Notes: a model not told the origin generated them from the letters alone. A stretch of 64,000 nucleotides of DNA from SIG607 sp045605385 (GCA_045605385.1 JAZUPW010000053.1:1-64000), one strand, 5' to 3'. Shown: positions 25,913-34,908, numbered from the stretch's first letter. Made by a program: numbers and translations.

Positions 25913-26518
25913 ATGGGAAATGTGTATGGTTATGTGCGAGTATCGAGTATCGATCAGAATGAGGACAGGCAGCTTATTGTTATGGACGAAAATAATGTAC
26001 CGAAGGGCAACGTCTATATTGATAAGCAGTCGGGTAAGGATTTTGAACGGCCACAGTATAAGAAACTCGTCAAGAAATTAAAGTCTGGAGATTTGCTCTA
26101 CATATTAAGTATCGACCGTTTAGGTCGCAATTACGAGGATATTCAAAAGCAATGGCGGATATTAACTAAGGATATCGGCATTGATATTTGCGTAATAGAT
26201 ATGCCATTGCTTGACACTCGAAATGGCAAGGATTTGATGGGAACGTTTATTGCTGACCTTGTGTTGCAGATACTTTCTTTTGTTGCACAAAATGAGCGTG
26301 AGAATATAAAGAAACGACAAGCACAAGGCATTGCCGCCGCTAAAGCAAAGGGTGTTAAATTTGGTAGACCTGAATCGCCGGTGCCAGAAAACTTTGATAA
26401 AATTATTAAGGATTGGGACAAAGGAAAACTATCAACCGCCGAAGCTCTTAAACTTTGCAATATGAGTGAATCTACCTTCTACCGCCGCAGACGAGAATAC
26501 AATTTAACACATAAATAG
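25913..26518 (+). CDS. DNA invertase/resolvase-type small serine recombinase
   Basis: 201 residues. The resolvase domain starts YGYVRVSSIDQNEDRQ with catalytic Ser11, followed by SIDRLGRNYEDIQKQW and the E-helix, then a C-terminal helix-turn-helix (STAEALKLCNMSESTFYRRR). Size and layout are those of Hin/Gin-type invertases. The start at MGNVYGY has AGGAGG upstream. Eight bases after its stop is the first of two palindromic sites that resemble invertase crossover sites and flank a promoter, so it probably inverts that segment. Confidence 0.88.
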   Translation: MGNVYGYVRVSSIDQNEDRQLIVMDENNVPKGNVYIDKQSGKDFERPQYKKLVKKLKSGDLLYILSIDRLGRNYEDIQKQWRILTKDIGIDICVIDMPLLDTRNGKDLMGTFIADLVLQILSFVAQNERENIKKRQAQGIAAAKAKGVKFGRPESPVPENFDKIIKDWDKGKLSTAEALKLCNMSESTFYRRRREYNLTHK

Positions 26519-26526
26519 AGAAAGCA

Positions 26527-26548
26527 GTCAAAAGGTGTACTTTTTGAC
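26527..26548. promoter_or_regulatory. Left crossover site of the putative invertible promoter
   Basis: A 22-base near-palindrome: GTCAAAAGGT, central GT, ACTTTTTGAC. Half-sites resemble the TCAAAAACC half-site of Hin-type invertases. Read in the opposite direction, the right site at 26664 also has GT at its centre, which is what inversion needs. Confidence 0.65.
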
Positions 26549-26615
26549 AATGGCTGCAACTGAGGTTTTATGGGTTGGATCAAACGACAAAATTTGAGTT
26601 TTTATTCATAAATGG

Positions 26616-26644
26616 TTGCTATTACAGACGTTTTATGGTAAAAT
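26616..26644 (+). promoter_or_regulatory. Promoter inside the invertible segment, facing the ligase operon
   Basis: TTGCTA (26616-26621), a 17-base spacer and TAAAAT (26639-26644) make a good sigma-A promoter. It lies between the two palindromic sites and points right, toward the acetyltransferase and ligase genes, so the assembled sequence shows the ON orientation. Confidence 0.65.
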
Positions 26645-26663
26645 ATACAAGTTAAAATTAGCA

Positions 26664-26685
26664 GTCAAAAGGTACACCTTTTGAC
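26664..26685. promoter_or_regulatory. Right crossover site of the putative invertible promoter
   Basis: A perfect 10-base palindrome, GTCAAAAGGT and ACCTTTTGAC, around central AC. It differs from the left site mainly at the central two bases, which become identical when one site is reversed. The segment between the site centres is about 137 bases. Confidence 0.65.
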
Positions 26686-26716
26686 AATCTTATAAACCTG
26701 AAATGAGGATTATACA

Positions 26717-27364
26717 ATGCTTAAAGAAAAACAAAATAAAACTGAATATGAAAAAATGGTGTCGGGAAAGCTCTTTAACCCAGCCGACAAATCTTTTTTC
26801 TTCACATTAGCAAGGGCTGAATGGCTACAACGCAAGTTGAACAAAGCACCTTTATGGGCGCAAGGCCGTAAAGAACGGATATTTAAGAAGTTAGTTGGCT
26901 CTTGTGACGGGAATCCATATAACATATTTACCCCGTTTAAGGTTGTATGTGGAAAGAATATTCATATTGGCAAGAACTTTTTTGCAAATTGGAATTTGTG
27001 CTTGCAAGATTATGCGGAAATACATATCGGCGATAATGTTTTTGTCGGACCGAATGTTTCAATTGTAACGATTCAGCATCCAATCAATGCCGAAGAAAGA
27101 AAACCACGAAAAGTTCCCGGTAGCTTAATTTCCGGCAGTCGTGGTAATTTTGAAAAAGCACTACCCGTATACATTGGAAACAATGTTTTAATTTATACAA
27201 ATGCAACCATATGTCCCGGTGTTACAATCGGTGATAATAGTATAATCGGCGCAGGTAGTGTTGTTACGAAGGATATCCCAGCAAACGTTTTCGCTTGCGG
27301 TGTGCCGTGTAAAGTTGTAAGAGAGATTACGGAGGAGGACAGAATGAATAATGAACATATATAA
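26717..27364 (+). CDS. Sugar O-acetyltransferase (maltose/galactoside type)
   Basis: 215 residues. The N-terminal helix EYEKMVSGKLFNPADKSFFF is typical of Maa/LacA acetyltransferases, followed by a left-handed beta-helix of hexapeptide repeats (IHIGKNFFANWNLCLQDYAE, IHIGDNVFVGPNVSI, VTIGDNSIIGAGSVVTKDIP) with the active-site His in TIQHPINAE. It transfers acetyl from acetyl-CoA to a sugar hydroxyl. It is the first gene behind the invertible promoter, which would make its expression phase-variable. It overlaps the next gene by 14 bases. Confidence 0.85.
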   Translation: MLKEKQNKTEYEKMVSGKLFNPADKSFFFTLARAEWLQRKLNKAPLWAQGRKERIFKKLVGSCDGNPYNIFTPFKVVCGKNIHIGKNFFANWNLCLQDYAEIHIGDNVFVGPNVSIVTIQHPINAEERKPRKVPGSLISGSRGNFEKALPVYIGNNVLIYTNATICPGVTIGDNSIIGAGSVVTKDIPANVFACGVPCKVVREITEEDRMNNEHI

Positions 27365-27827
27365 AATTTATAAGAAGCATAAACGAATAAATAAAAAGAA
27401 TAAAGAAATGGCATTGGTTTTTTCGCTAAAACAAATTATTGAAATTATAGCAAATGCAGAAGTTAACAAATCGTTTGTTAGTTCTTACAAGTTTTATAAG
27501 CAAATTGCTTTTATGGGTTCTACATTACTTCCCAATGTATGTCTTGGTTTAGGAACTGGAACAATAATGCTATGTGTTGGATTATTTGTTGCTAACATCC
27601 CTGATTTATGGCTACAAACAATTTCAAATGCTGTTTTAGTATTGCTCGGCTTTTATTTGTTGCTTTTTATGTATATGTTAGGTTCATTACATACATATCT
27701 AAATATTTTGGTTCCGTATACGGTTAATCTCATGGAAGAAAAAATTAATATATATAATTTACAATGCATTGAAGAAGACGAGAATCAACCAACTTACAGA
27801 GTAAAAGTTAAACGAAAAAGGAGATAA
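27351..27827 (+). CDS. Membrane protein with IYKKH-type basic N-terminus
   Basis: 158 residues: basic N-terminus MNIYKIYKKHKRINKKNKE, a soluble helix, two long hydrophobic helices (about 55-80 and 90-118), and a basic C-terminal tail. It is translated from within the end of the acetyltransferase gene. A relative with the same N-terminal pattern is encoded at 34337-34834, on the far side of the ligase operon. No known family. Membrane location and operon position suggest it serves the product of the operon. Confidence 0.6.
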   Translation: MNIYKIYKKHKRINKKNKEMALVFSLKQIIEIIANAEVNKSFVSSYKFYKQIAFMGSTLLPNVCLGLGTGTIMLCVGLFVANIPDLWLQTISNAVLVLLGFYLLLFMYMLGSLHTYLNILVPYTVNLMEEKINIYNLQCIEEDENQPTYRVKVKRKRR

Positions 27828-27831
27828 AACA

Positions 27832-29766
27832 ATGTCTACAGAAAAGACACTTAAAATTGAGAATCTATCTACGATTGATTACATACGACAGATGGATTCT
27901 ATAAGAAACCAAGAATCTGCCGCTGTCGAGTATTATGGAAATACCATTTCAAGAAAACAATATTGGAGCCACATAGAGCAATACCGTAAATATTTTAAAG
28001 GAATTGGTATCAAAAAAGGCGAACCGGTTACCATTTGTATGGTTAACAGCCCTGAATATGAGTTCGTTTTTTCTGCATTGCTTGAAAATGGCTCCATAGC
28101 AAGCACGGTGAGCAAATCTTTTATCAACGCCGATTTCAAAAGGCAAACTATAGAGCGCAAAGTTAAAACATTGATTCTGAGTGTGGAGTTCGCTACAGAA
28201 CTTGCAAAGTTAAATACATTTGCACAACTTGGTGTCAACGATTCGGCGGAACATTTGGAGAGAGTGATTTTTACAACCGCCGGCGATTATATGCCCGAAG
28301 AGCAAGCTGTAAAATATAACAACCAAGATTTTGCGACAGTTATCAACGCTCTCTGTATTCCTAAAAACATTGAGGTAATAATGCCGGGTGAGATTCTCAA
28401 AAGCCTCAATAAATACAGCAACTTGGTGCTCGAAAACGAAAATATTTTAGATGAGATCGCAACCTATTCTAACACTGGAGGCACAACCGGAGCGCCTAAA
28501 TGTGCATGCCACACCCATAGAGCAATTATTTCGTTACTTAAATCTCACGAACGAGAGGTGTTTCCGGAATTTGATATGAATGAAAACTCTCGTTCCCTTT
28601 TGGTTATTCCTATATCGCATATAACGAGTCAGTTTTACGGTTTGCTAATGCGTAGAACGCACGGTGCTACTATTGTGTATAATCCTAACTGTTTTGAACC
28701 TACAGTTTTAAGAGATGTGCTCATCAAGGAAAATATTGATGATGTTGTGCTTCCTTTCGGCCTATATTATGCTATAACTCGACAAGAGTTTGCGGCTGGT
28801 GAATTGAAACTTAACACACCTCTTTGCGGTGGCGAACCGACTCCTTATACTCCTACAAAAGATGTTGATGAAAAACTGCGAAAAGCTGGTAGCAACCCAA
28901 TTATTATCGGTACGGGCAGTACTGAGTTTGGTTCAGGCATTATGGCATCTTATGGTGAAGATTCTCGTTGTAATGAAAGCGGATATTTCTTCCCTTATGC
29001 CAAAGGATTTTTGCTTGATCCCAAAACTCGCAATAAGATAACCGAACTCGGTAAGCGTGGCATATTATACGCAAGTGCACCTTGGCAAATGGACGGATAT
29101 TTGAACGATGACAAAGCAACTGCTGAGTTTTTTAACTATACCGATGCTGACGGCACTGTGTATGGTACAAACAATGATATTGCCGAAATAACGGGATACC
29201 ACAACGAACAACCAATTTACAGTATGCTTGGTCGTGCTACCGACTTTATCAAAACAGATGATGGCGAAACATATTATTCCGGCTCAACATTTAAAAACGG
29301 AATGATAGAAACCGTCGATTTCGAAGATGGCAGTTTTCTGTTTGATATGCGTGATGTTATGTTAAATGTTCCGGGTGTAATGGAAGCACAGCCGATTATT
29401 ATTCCTCAATACAAAGATGCCAAGAACGGATACCCTGTTGTAAACATTACGATTTATCCCGGTGCTAAGCCTAGAAATATCCTAAAACAAGTATATGAGC
29501 ATTATAGCAAAAGCGATGATGTCGCTCCTGCAGGTATAATTTTTCGCGCACACTTTGCTCGTAGCTTATCAAGTGATAAACGAGAGGTTCTTTCGCTAAT
29601 TGATGAACGCAAAGGATATTTTTGTGTTAATAAAAACGGAGAGTTTTGTTCTGTAGAGTTTTCTAATAATGGCGAAAAAATCATTGCCGTTTTGGATGAT
29701 AATTACACTATTGAACGTGTTAATCCACCTGAACCAAAACTAGTGTTTTCTACAATCAGGAAATAA
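27832..29766 (+). CDS. AMP-forming ligase 1 (ANL superfamily)
   Basis: 644 residues. Adenylate-forming enzyme: A3 loop YSNTGGTTGAPKCACHTHRA, the GTGSTEFG region, then QMDGYLNDDKATAEFF and YGTNNDIAEITG in place of the usual TGD motif. The C-terminal lid is divergent and about 40 residues longer than usual. Enzymes of this group activate carboxylic acids with ATP for transfer to CoA or another acceptor. It opens a run of three ligase genes. Changes in the later motifs suggest an altered acceptor. Confidence 0.8.
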   Translation: MSTEKTLKIENLSTIDYIRQMDSIRNQESAAVEYYGNTISRKQYWSHIEQYRKYFKGIGIKKGEPVTICMVNSPEYEFVFSALLENGSIASTVSKSFINADFKRQTIERKVKTLILSVEFATELAKLNTFAQLGVNDSAEHLERVIFTTAGDYMPEEQAVKYNNQDFATVINALCIPKNIEVIMPGEILKSLNKYSNLVLENENILDEIATYSNTGGTTGAPKCACHTHRAIISLLKSHEREVFPEFDMNENSRSLLVIPISHITSQFYGLLMRRTHGATIVYNPNCFEPTVLRDVLIKENIDDVVLPFGLYYAITRQEFAAGELKLNTPLCGGEPTPYTPTKDVDEKLRKAGSNPIIIGTGSTEFGSGIMASYGEDSRCNESGYFFPYAKGFLLDPKTRNKITELGKRGILYASAPWQMDGYLNDDKATAEFFNYTDADGTVYGTNNDIAEITGYHNEQPIYSMLGRATDFIKTDDGETYYSGSTFKNGMIETVDFEDGSFLFDMRDVMLNVPGVMEAQPIIIPQYKDAKNGYPVVNITIYPGAKPRNILKQVYEHYSKSDDVAPAGIIFRAHFARSLSSDKREVLSLIDERKGYFCVNKNGEFCSVEFSNNGEKIIAVLDDNYTIERVNPPEPKLVFSTIRK

Positions 29767-29778
29767 GGAGCGAAAATT

Positions 29779-31566
29779 ATGCCTACAGAAAAGAAACTAA
29801 CGGGTTATCCGTCCATCGAGAATCCCGAAAGAAGAATTGTGGAAGATTTAAAGATCCGCAACAAAGATAATATGAAAGGTATTGCCGGCGAGTATTTTGG
29901 TAGTAAGTTTACATATGCTCAAACTTTTAAGATGTTTGAAGAGTATAAAAAGGCATTTATTGCAGTTGATGGGTTGAACGAGAATACCATCACCATTTCT
30001 GCACCATCCACTATTGCGTCCGTCAATGCTTTCTATGGTGCGTTGGATGCCAACAAGGTTGTCAACATGACCGGCCCCGGTTTTCTTCACGCTTATACTG
30101 AGCAATACACCAAACGTCTTAACAGCAAAACTGTTGTAATGTTCGATAGCTTCTTGAACGGTGATTTAGTCGCAAAATTTCAAGCTGCTGGTGTGAAAAA
30201 TCTTATTGTAACTAGTGTTACTGACTATATGAATCCTATCGTTAAATTGATTGCAACCAAAAAGGGTTTAATCAGTAACAAGGACTTTTTGGACGAGTAT
30301 GCAAAATCCCACAACGGTTTGCCGCAAGGTATGGAAATGATGCGACTAAAGGATTTTGCCAAGCTTGGTGCAAAAATCAAAGAAACCTATGATTTTCCGT
30401 ATGAAGAAAATAAGCTTGCTGCTTATTTCTTAACCGGTGCGACAACAAGCCAATTCCCTAAATGTGTTAAAATTTCGGCTGACGGTTTTACCAAAATGGC
30501 TCGTATTTATGACGAGTTGTGGTTTGATTTCAAACCTGGTGACCGACAAACTGTGTTTATCCCTCTTTTCTATGCAACAGGTGCAGTGCACGGCGTACAC
30601 GCAGGTCTTATGGATGGTATGACTTTGATTTATAAACCTAAATATGATCGTTTTGCGTTTGCTAAAGATTTGCTTGAAACCAAGGCTAAAATTGCTCTTG
30701 TTGCTCCGAGCCATGTTGCAACATTAGAAGAATCCGGTTTAGAAGACAATGCTCTTAATCATTTGAAATACATATTCATCGGCGGCGAAGCAATTATGCC
30801 TGCCGCAATGGAAAAATTTAGAAAAACCGGCGACCGCTTGGGTATTCAATACATTCTCAATGGCTATGGTATGACTGAAACCGGTAGTATGTCCGGTATA
30901 TCCGACAAGGAAGCGAAGGGCGACGATGTTACTGTCACCCCCGTACCCGGTGTTGAATATCGTATTGTTGATCCTGTTACGAGAGAAATTTTACCTGATA
31001 ATACTCGTGGAATACTCGAAAAGAAATCCCCCTGTGCCACTCTTGGTTATTTTGAAGAAGAAAAAAATAAAATCTTATTTACCGAAGATGGTTGGATCAA
31101 TACCGGCGATGTAGCTGTGCGATATAGCGATGGCAAATATAGAATTTTTGGTAGAGGAATAGACTGCTTCACTAATGATGGCAAAACTTATGCGATGTAC
31201 GATATTGAGGAGCAGGCATTAAAGCACCCCGATGTCGCTGAAGCAGAAGTGATTAAGTTTGAAATCAACGGCGAAGAATATCCTGCTATGGTTGTCGTTA
31301 TCAACAGTAATGCTGTTGACAGAATTGCAGACATCACAAAAGAACTCTGCTCTATTGATGTTGCGGGTATGGAGCACTTTATTGGTGTTCGTTATGTGGA
31401 CAAGTTTAAGACACATCACGTTACCTCAAAGCGTGATTATCTATCTTTGCAGAATGATAAGAACGGATATTTCTTTGTAGATAAAGATGAAAAAGCATTT
31501 ACAACAAATATCGGTGAAGAAAAACAATCCATTGATAAAACCGAAATAAAAATTATCAATGTATAA
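29779..31566 (+). CDS. AMP-forming ligase 2, divergent P-loop
   Basis: 595 residues. Starts MPTEKKLTGYPSIENPERRI, nearly the same as ligase 3. The phosphate-binding loop reads LTGATTSQFPKCVKIS instead of TGGTTGLPKGV, so the Thr/Ser/Gly-rich pattern is only partly kept. The later motifs NGYGMTETGSMSG and WINTGDVAVRYSDGKYRIFG (Asp of TGD) are intact, but the catalytic lid lysine region is altered. It may bind an acyl-adenylate without making it, or use an unusual substrate. Spacing to its neighbours is 12 bases on both sides. Confidence 0.8.
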   Translation: MPTEKKLTGYPSIENPERRIVEDLKIRNKDNMKGIAGEYFGSKFTYAQTFKMFEEYKKAFIAVDGLNENTITISAPSTIASVNAFYGALDANKVVNMTGPGFLHAYTEQYTKRLNSKTVVMFDSFLNGDLVAKFQAAGVKNLIVTSVTDYMNPIVKLIATKKGLISNKDFLDEYAKSHNGLPQGMEMMRLKDFAKLGAKIKETYDFPYEENKLAAYFLTGATTSQFPKCVKISADGFTKMARIYDELWFDFKPGDRQTVFIPLFYATGAVHGVHAGLMDGMTLIYKPKYDRFAFAKDLLETKAKIALVAPSHVATLEESGLEDNALNHLKYIFIGGEAIMPAAMEKFRKTGDRLGIQYILNGYGMTETGSMSGISDKEAKGDDVTVTPVPGVEYRIVDPVTREILPDNTRGILEKKSPCATLGYFEEEKNKILFTEDGWINTGDVAVRYSDGKYRIFGRGIDCFTNDGKTYAMYDIEEQALKHPDVAEAEVIKFEINGEEYPAMVVVINSNAVDRIADITKELCSIDVAGMEHFIGVRYVDKFKTHHVTSKRDYLSLQNDKNGYFFVDKDEKAFTTNIGEEKQSIDKTEIKIINV

Positions 31567-31578
31567 GGAGCAAAAACA

Positions 31579-33312
31579 ATGCCTACAGAAAAGAAACTGA
31601 CTGGTTATCCGTCTATTGATAAGCCTTGGTTGAAATATTACACGGAAGAAGCAATCAATGCTACTATGCCTGAGTGTACGATGTTCAAGTATCTTCAAGA
31701 TAGCAATAAAGAACATCTAAACGATATTGCACTTCAATATTTCGACCGCAAAATTTCGTTTCACGAAATGTTTGAAAACATAGAGAAAGCGGCAAAAGCG
31801 TTTGCATCTGTTGGTATAAAGAAAGATGATATTGTCGTTATAGCAACAGTTACAACTCCGGAAACCATCTATACCGTTTATGCCTTAAACCGTATAGGTG
31901 CTGTTGCTAATATGGTAGATCCGAGAACAAGCACAGAAGGTATCAAAGAGTACATTGTGGAAGTTAATGCAAACTTTGTTTTGTGCATTGACGTTGCATA
32001 CCCTAAAATCGAAAAAGCTATTAACGGAACTGCTGTCAAAAAGATTATCATTACATCTCCCGCAGACTCCTTACCGCAGCCTAAAAAGTTCATTTTTAAC
32101 ATTGTAAACAAAATAAAAGGTAATGTACCTAAGTTCGGAAGCAATTGTATTCTTTGGACGGATATGATTGCCAATGGGCAAGATTTGACCTATGCAGTTG
32201 CCGAATATCAGCCTAATAAGTGCTGCGTAATTGAACATACCGGTGGAACAACAGGTCTGCCTAAAGGCGTTATGCTAACCAACGATAATTTTAATTCTGC
32301 AGCAGAGCAAATTAAAAATTCTCCTTTGCGATTAGAACGTCAAGATCGCTTCTTAAATATTATGCCGCCGTTTATTGCATACGGTATGGTTTTGGGTATT
32401 CATATCGCTTTGACACACGGTTGGGAGTCTATCATTATTCCTAAGTTCGATCCAAAAGATTTTGCAGATTTGATTCTCAAGTATCAACCTGCAGGCATAA
32501 TGGGTGTGCCTACATATTTTGAAGGACTGATGGATGAGCCGAAGATCAAAGGCAAAGATCTTTCTTGCATCAAGGTTGTACTCGTTGGCGGCGATAAGGC
32601 GCTGGTTGAATTTGAAAAGAAAGTCAATTCCTTTTTTGCAGAACACAATGCCAACATTCACCTCAGCAAAGGCTATAGTATGACAGAAGCAAGCGCAACG
32701 GCTACTTTTGCTTTTGAGGAAATCAATAAACCCGGTAGTGCGGGTATTCCTTTTGCACAAACCATCGTTGCAGCTTTTGATACCGAAAGTGGTAAAGAGC
32801 TGCCGTTTGGAGAATCCGGTGAGATGTGTCTTTGCACACCCACTATGATGACGGGATATTATGGAAAGCAAGAAGAAACTGATAAAGTAATCAAAAAGCA
32901 CTCAGATGGCAAAATGTGGATTCATTCGGGCGACTTAGGTTATGTTGATGAAGACGGCTGTATCTACATCAACGGTCGTTTGAAAAGAATGATTATCCGA
33001 TACGATGGATTTAAGGTCTTTCCCCCGTTTATCGAGGATGTTGTTTCAATGCACAAAGCAATAGAAACTTGTTGTGCAGTGGGTACGGTTGATAAAGATC
33101 ACGTGCAAGGACACCTGCCAATAGTTTTTGCAGTTCTGAAAGATGGAAGTAATGCTGATGTAGCAAAGAAAGAATTGTTCGAGCTATGTCAAAAGGAGTT
33201 GCCTGAATATGTGCAACCGGTAGACTTTATATTTATTGAAAAGATGCCCGTAACACCTATTGGCAAAGTAGATTATCGTGCACTTGAGAGAGAAGCAGAG
33301 AATAAAATATAG
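31579..33312 (+). CDS. AMP-forming ligase 3 (acyl-CoA synthetase type)
   Basis: 577 residues and the most canonical of the three: IEHTGGTTGLPKGVMLTN, SKGYSMTEASATATF, WIHSGDLGYVDEDGCIYING, RLKRMIIRYDGFKVFP, and the C-terminal TPIGKVDYRAL with the catalytic lysine. It should activate a fatty or other carboxylic acid as its AMP or CoA ester. The opening MPTEKKLTGYPSIDKPWLKY marks a subfamily abundant in Clostridia. Shared N-termini show that ligases 2 and 3 arose by duplication. No carrier protein or condensing enzyme is encoded nearby. Confidence 0.88.
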   Translation: MPTEKKLTGYPSIDKPWLKYYTEEAINATMPECTMFKYLQDSNKEHLNDIALQYFDRKISFHEMFENIEKAAKAFASVGIKKDDIVVIATVTTPETIYTVYALNRIGAVANMVDPRTSTEGIKEYIVEVNANFVLCIDVAYPKIEKAINGTAVKKIIITSPADSLPQPKKFIFNIVNKIKGNVPKFGSNCILWTDMIANGQDLTYAVAEYQPNKCCVIEHTGGTTGLPKGVMLTNDNFNSAAEQIKNSPLRLERQDRFLNIMPPFIAYGMVLGIHIALTHGWESIIIPKFDPKDFADLILKYQPAGIMGVPTYFEGLMDEPKIKGKDLSCIKVVLVGGDKALVEFEKKVNSFFAEHNANIHLSKGYSMTEASATATFAFEEINKPGSAGIPFAQTIVAAFDTESGKELPFGESGEMCLCTPTMMTGYYGKQEETDKVIKKHSDGKMWIHSGDLGYVDEDGCIYINGRLKRMIIRYDGFKVFPPFIEDVVSMHKAIETCCAVGTVDKDHVQGHLPIVFAVLKDGSNADVAKKELFELCQKELPEYVQPVDFIFIEKMPVTPIGKVDYRALEREAENKI

Positions 33313-33327
33313 TAGGAAGTGATAAAG

Positions 33328-33912
33328 ATGGGACAAACTAAAATTATAGCATATCATGGAACTGATCAAAGCGTAGTTAACGATATTATGAGAAAAGGGT
33401 TTCGATGTAAGTCTAACAAAGAACATTGGTTGGGAGAAGGCATCTACTTCTATGTTGACAAATCTTTAGCAGAATGGTGGACAACCAATCCCACTAAAAA
33501 ACATGGTGTTGAAATTACTGATCCAGCCATTGTAGAATGTACTATAGAAGCGGATGATGATAAAGTGCTAAACTTATGTACACTCAATGGATACAAGGAG
33601 TATGTTGATATTTACAATACTTTCTTCCGTAAGTGGACTCATCAATCCAAAGCAAAGGAGAAGGTAAATTTCAAACAACTTCGTTGTGCGTTTTTTGACT
33701 ATTTAAATATGTTGTTTGATGTAGATGTTATTATCGCTCCTTTTATATTACCCGATCAACCATACATTCCGCCTTGTTATAATGAACAATACGCCAATAA
33801 TATGCATATTATGTATGCAGAAATACAAGTTTGCGTTAGGGAGACAGCACAAAATTTAATCAAAGACAAAGTGGTACATATGCTCAAAGGAGGCGAACAA
33901 TATGCGAAATAA
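33328..33912 (+). CDS. ADP-ribosyltransferase-like protein
   Basis: 194 residues. IIAYHGTDQSVVNDIMRKGF followed by HWLGEGIYFYVDKSLAEWWT matches the beginning of the PARP/ADP-ribosyltransferase-like fold (H-G-T, then G-x-G-h-Y-F), as in DUF3990-type proteins; a clear catalytic Glu cannot be pinned down. Such proteins modify or bind ADP-ribosylated targets and many are toxins. The start at MGQTKII follows AGGAAGTG. It lies 15 bases behind ligase 3 and overlaps the next small gene by 11 bases, so a toxin/partner pair is likely. Confidence 0.6.
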   Translation: MGQTKIIAYHGTDQSVVNDIMRKGFRCKSNKEHWLGEGIYFYVDKSLAEWWTTNPTKKHGVEITDPAIVECTIEADDDKVLNLCTLNGYKEYVDIYNTFFRKWTHQSKAKEKVNFKQLRCAFFDYLNMLFDVDVIIAPFILPDQPYIPPCYNEQYANNMHIMYAEIQVCVRETAQNLIKDKVVHMLKGGEQYAK

Positions 33913-34210
33913 CTATGATGAAAATAAGGCTTTTATAAAAGCTTGTCAAAAAGCAGGGTTAAAAGTTCAGTCTAAAGAAAATAGCAAAATCGTTGAAGGG
34001 TTAGTAATTATTGATGCTCGTGGGACCAACTATACCGTAAATACCGATGGAAAAATCAAAAAGGTTGGAATTAGTGTCACGGATGGATTTAATGCTTATC
34101 GTAGAATTGCTCGGGCTGCTGGTGTTGCAAGGAGAATGGATAGTCGAAATAGGCTAAAAGGATACAAGGTTGCAAGGCACGGTAGAATTTTGAAAAAACA
34201 AGAAGATTAA
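33902..34210 (+). CDS. Small basic protein paired with the ART-like protein
   Basis: 102 residues, basic, with an N-terminal helix (DENKAFIKACQKAGLK), a central beta region (EGLVIIDARGTNYTVNTDGK) and a very basic Arg-rich end (RRIARAAGVARRMDSRNRLK). No family known to me. It has a strong AAAGGAGG site and overlaps the ART-like gene, the usual arrangement of toxin-antitoxin pairs. The basic tail may bind nucleic acid. It could be an antitoxin, a substrate or an accessory protein. Confidence 0.6.
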   Translation: MRNNYDENKAFIKACQKAGLKVQSKENSKIVEGLVIIDARGTNYTVNTDGKIKKVGISVTDGFNAYRRIARAAGVARRMDSRNRLKGYKVARHGRILKKQED

Positions 34211-34228
34211 TAAATCGGTCATATTTGA

Positions 34229-34260
34229 AGGGCATTGACAAGAGATTGTCAGTGCCCTCC
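34229..34260 (+). terminator. Terminator-like hairpin ending the ligase operon
   Basis: GGGCA-TGACA / TGTCA-TGCCC with a single-base bulge. The T-run is weak. Confidence 0.5.
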
Positions 34261-34336
34261 ATTATGTGCTTAACAACTTTACTACTAATTGAAAATGTGG
34301 TACACTTTCGTAAAAAGGAAAGGATATGTTTTTACT

Positions 34337-34834
34337 ATGAATATTAAAAAGATTTATAAAAAACACTTAAGATTAAACAAGAAAAACAAGTATGTTGCAA
34401 TAGGAGAATCAATTAAAGATATAAATAATATTATAGACAAGTCTGACGTTGATGGGAAATTTATGAAGGATTATTATCGCGCCAAAAGACATTCAATTAT
34501 TTTAAGCATCATTTCTCCTGGAATTATTTTCGGAATATCAACAGGAGCAATAGTATCAGTAATTGATTTTGCAACAAAGATTACAAACATTGCAACTTTT
34601 ATCACCTTTTTACTTCAAATAATATCGATCGTTATACCATCGGCAACTTTTATTTACTTTGTTCCTATTAGAATGTATGGTCATCCTGTAAAATCTGTAC
34701 TCCTTCCTCACCAAATAAGAAGAATGGAAATGAGAATAGATAAACAATATGAAAGTATAGATAACAACAAACGTACAATTGTTGTGAAAATCAAAAAAAT
34801 CAAATGCAAAAGAAAAAAATACTCAATACATTAA
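34337..34834 (+). CDS. Membrane protein, paralogue of the 27351 protein
   Basis: 165 residues. N-terminus MNIKKIYKKHLRLNKKNKYV matches the paralogue at 27351; two hydrophobic helices follow at about 60-85 and 90-115, then a basic C-terminus (KIKKIKCKRKKYSIH). The best ribosome site (AAGGAAAGG) is farther upstream than usual, so the start is less certain. The two copies bracket the ligase and ART-like genes, as if one gene had been duplicated during growth of the cassette. Confidence 0.55.
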   Translation: MNIKKIYKKHLRLNKKNKYVAIGESIKDINNIIDKSDVDGKFMKDYYRAKRHSIILSIISPGIIFGISTGAIVSVIDFATKITNIATFITFLLQIISIVIPSATFIYFVPIRMYGHPVKSVLLPHQIRRMEMRIDKQYESIDNNKRTIVVKIKKIKCKRKKYSIH

Positions 34835-34878
34835 TGTTTTCTTGAAACTCAAATACAACCTTTATTACATTTTATCAA

Positions 34879-34908
34879 AGAGTCGCGGTGTCGCGGCTCT
34901 TAATTTTT
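34879..34908 (+). terminator. Terminator after the membrane paralogue
   Basis: AGAGTCGCG / CGCGGCTCT with one G-T pair, then TAATTTTTT. Confidence 0.8.
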
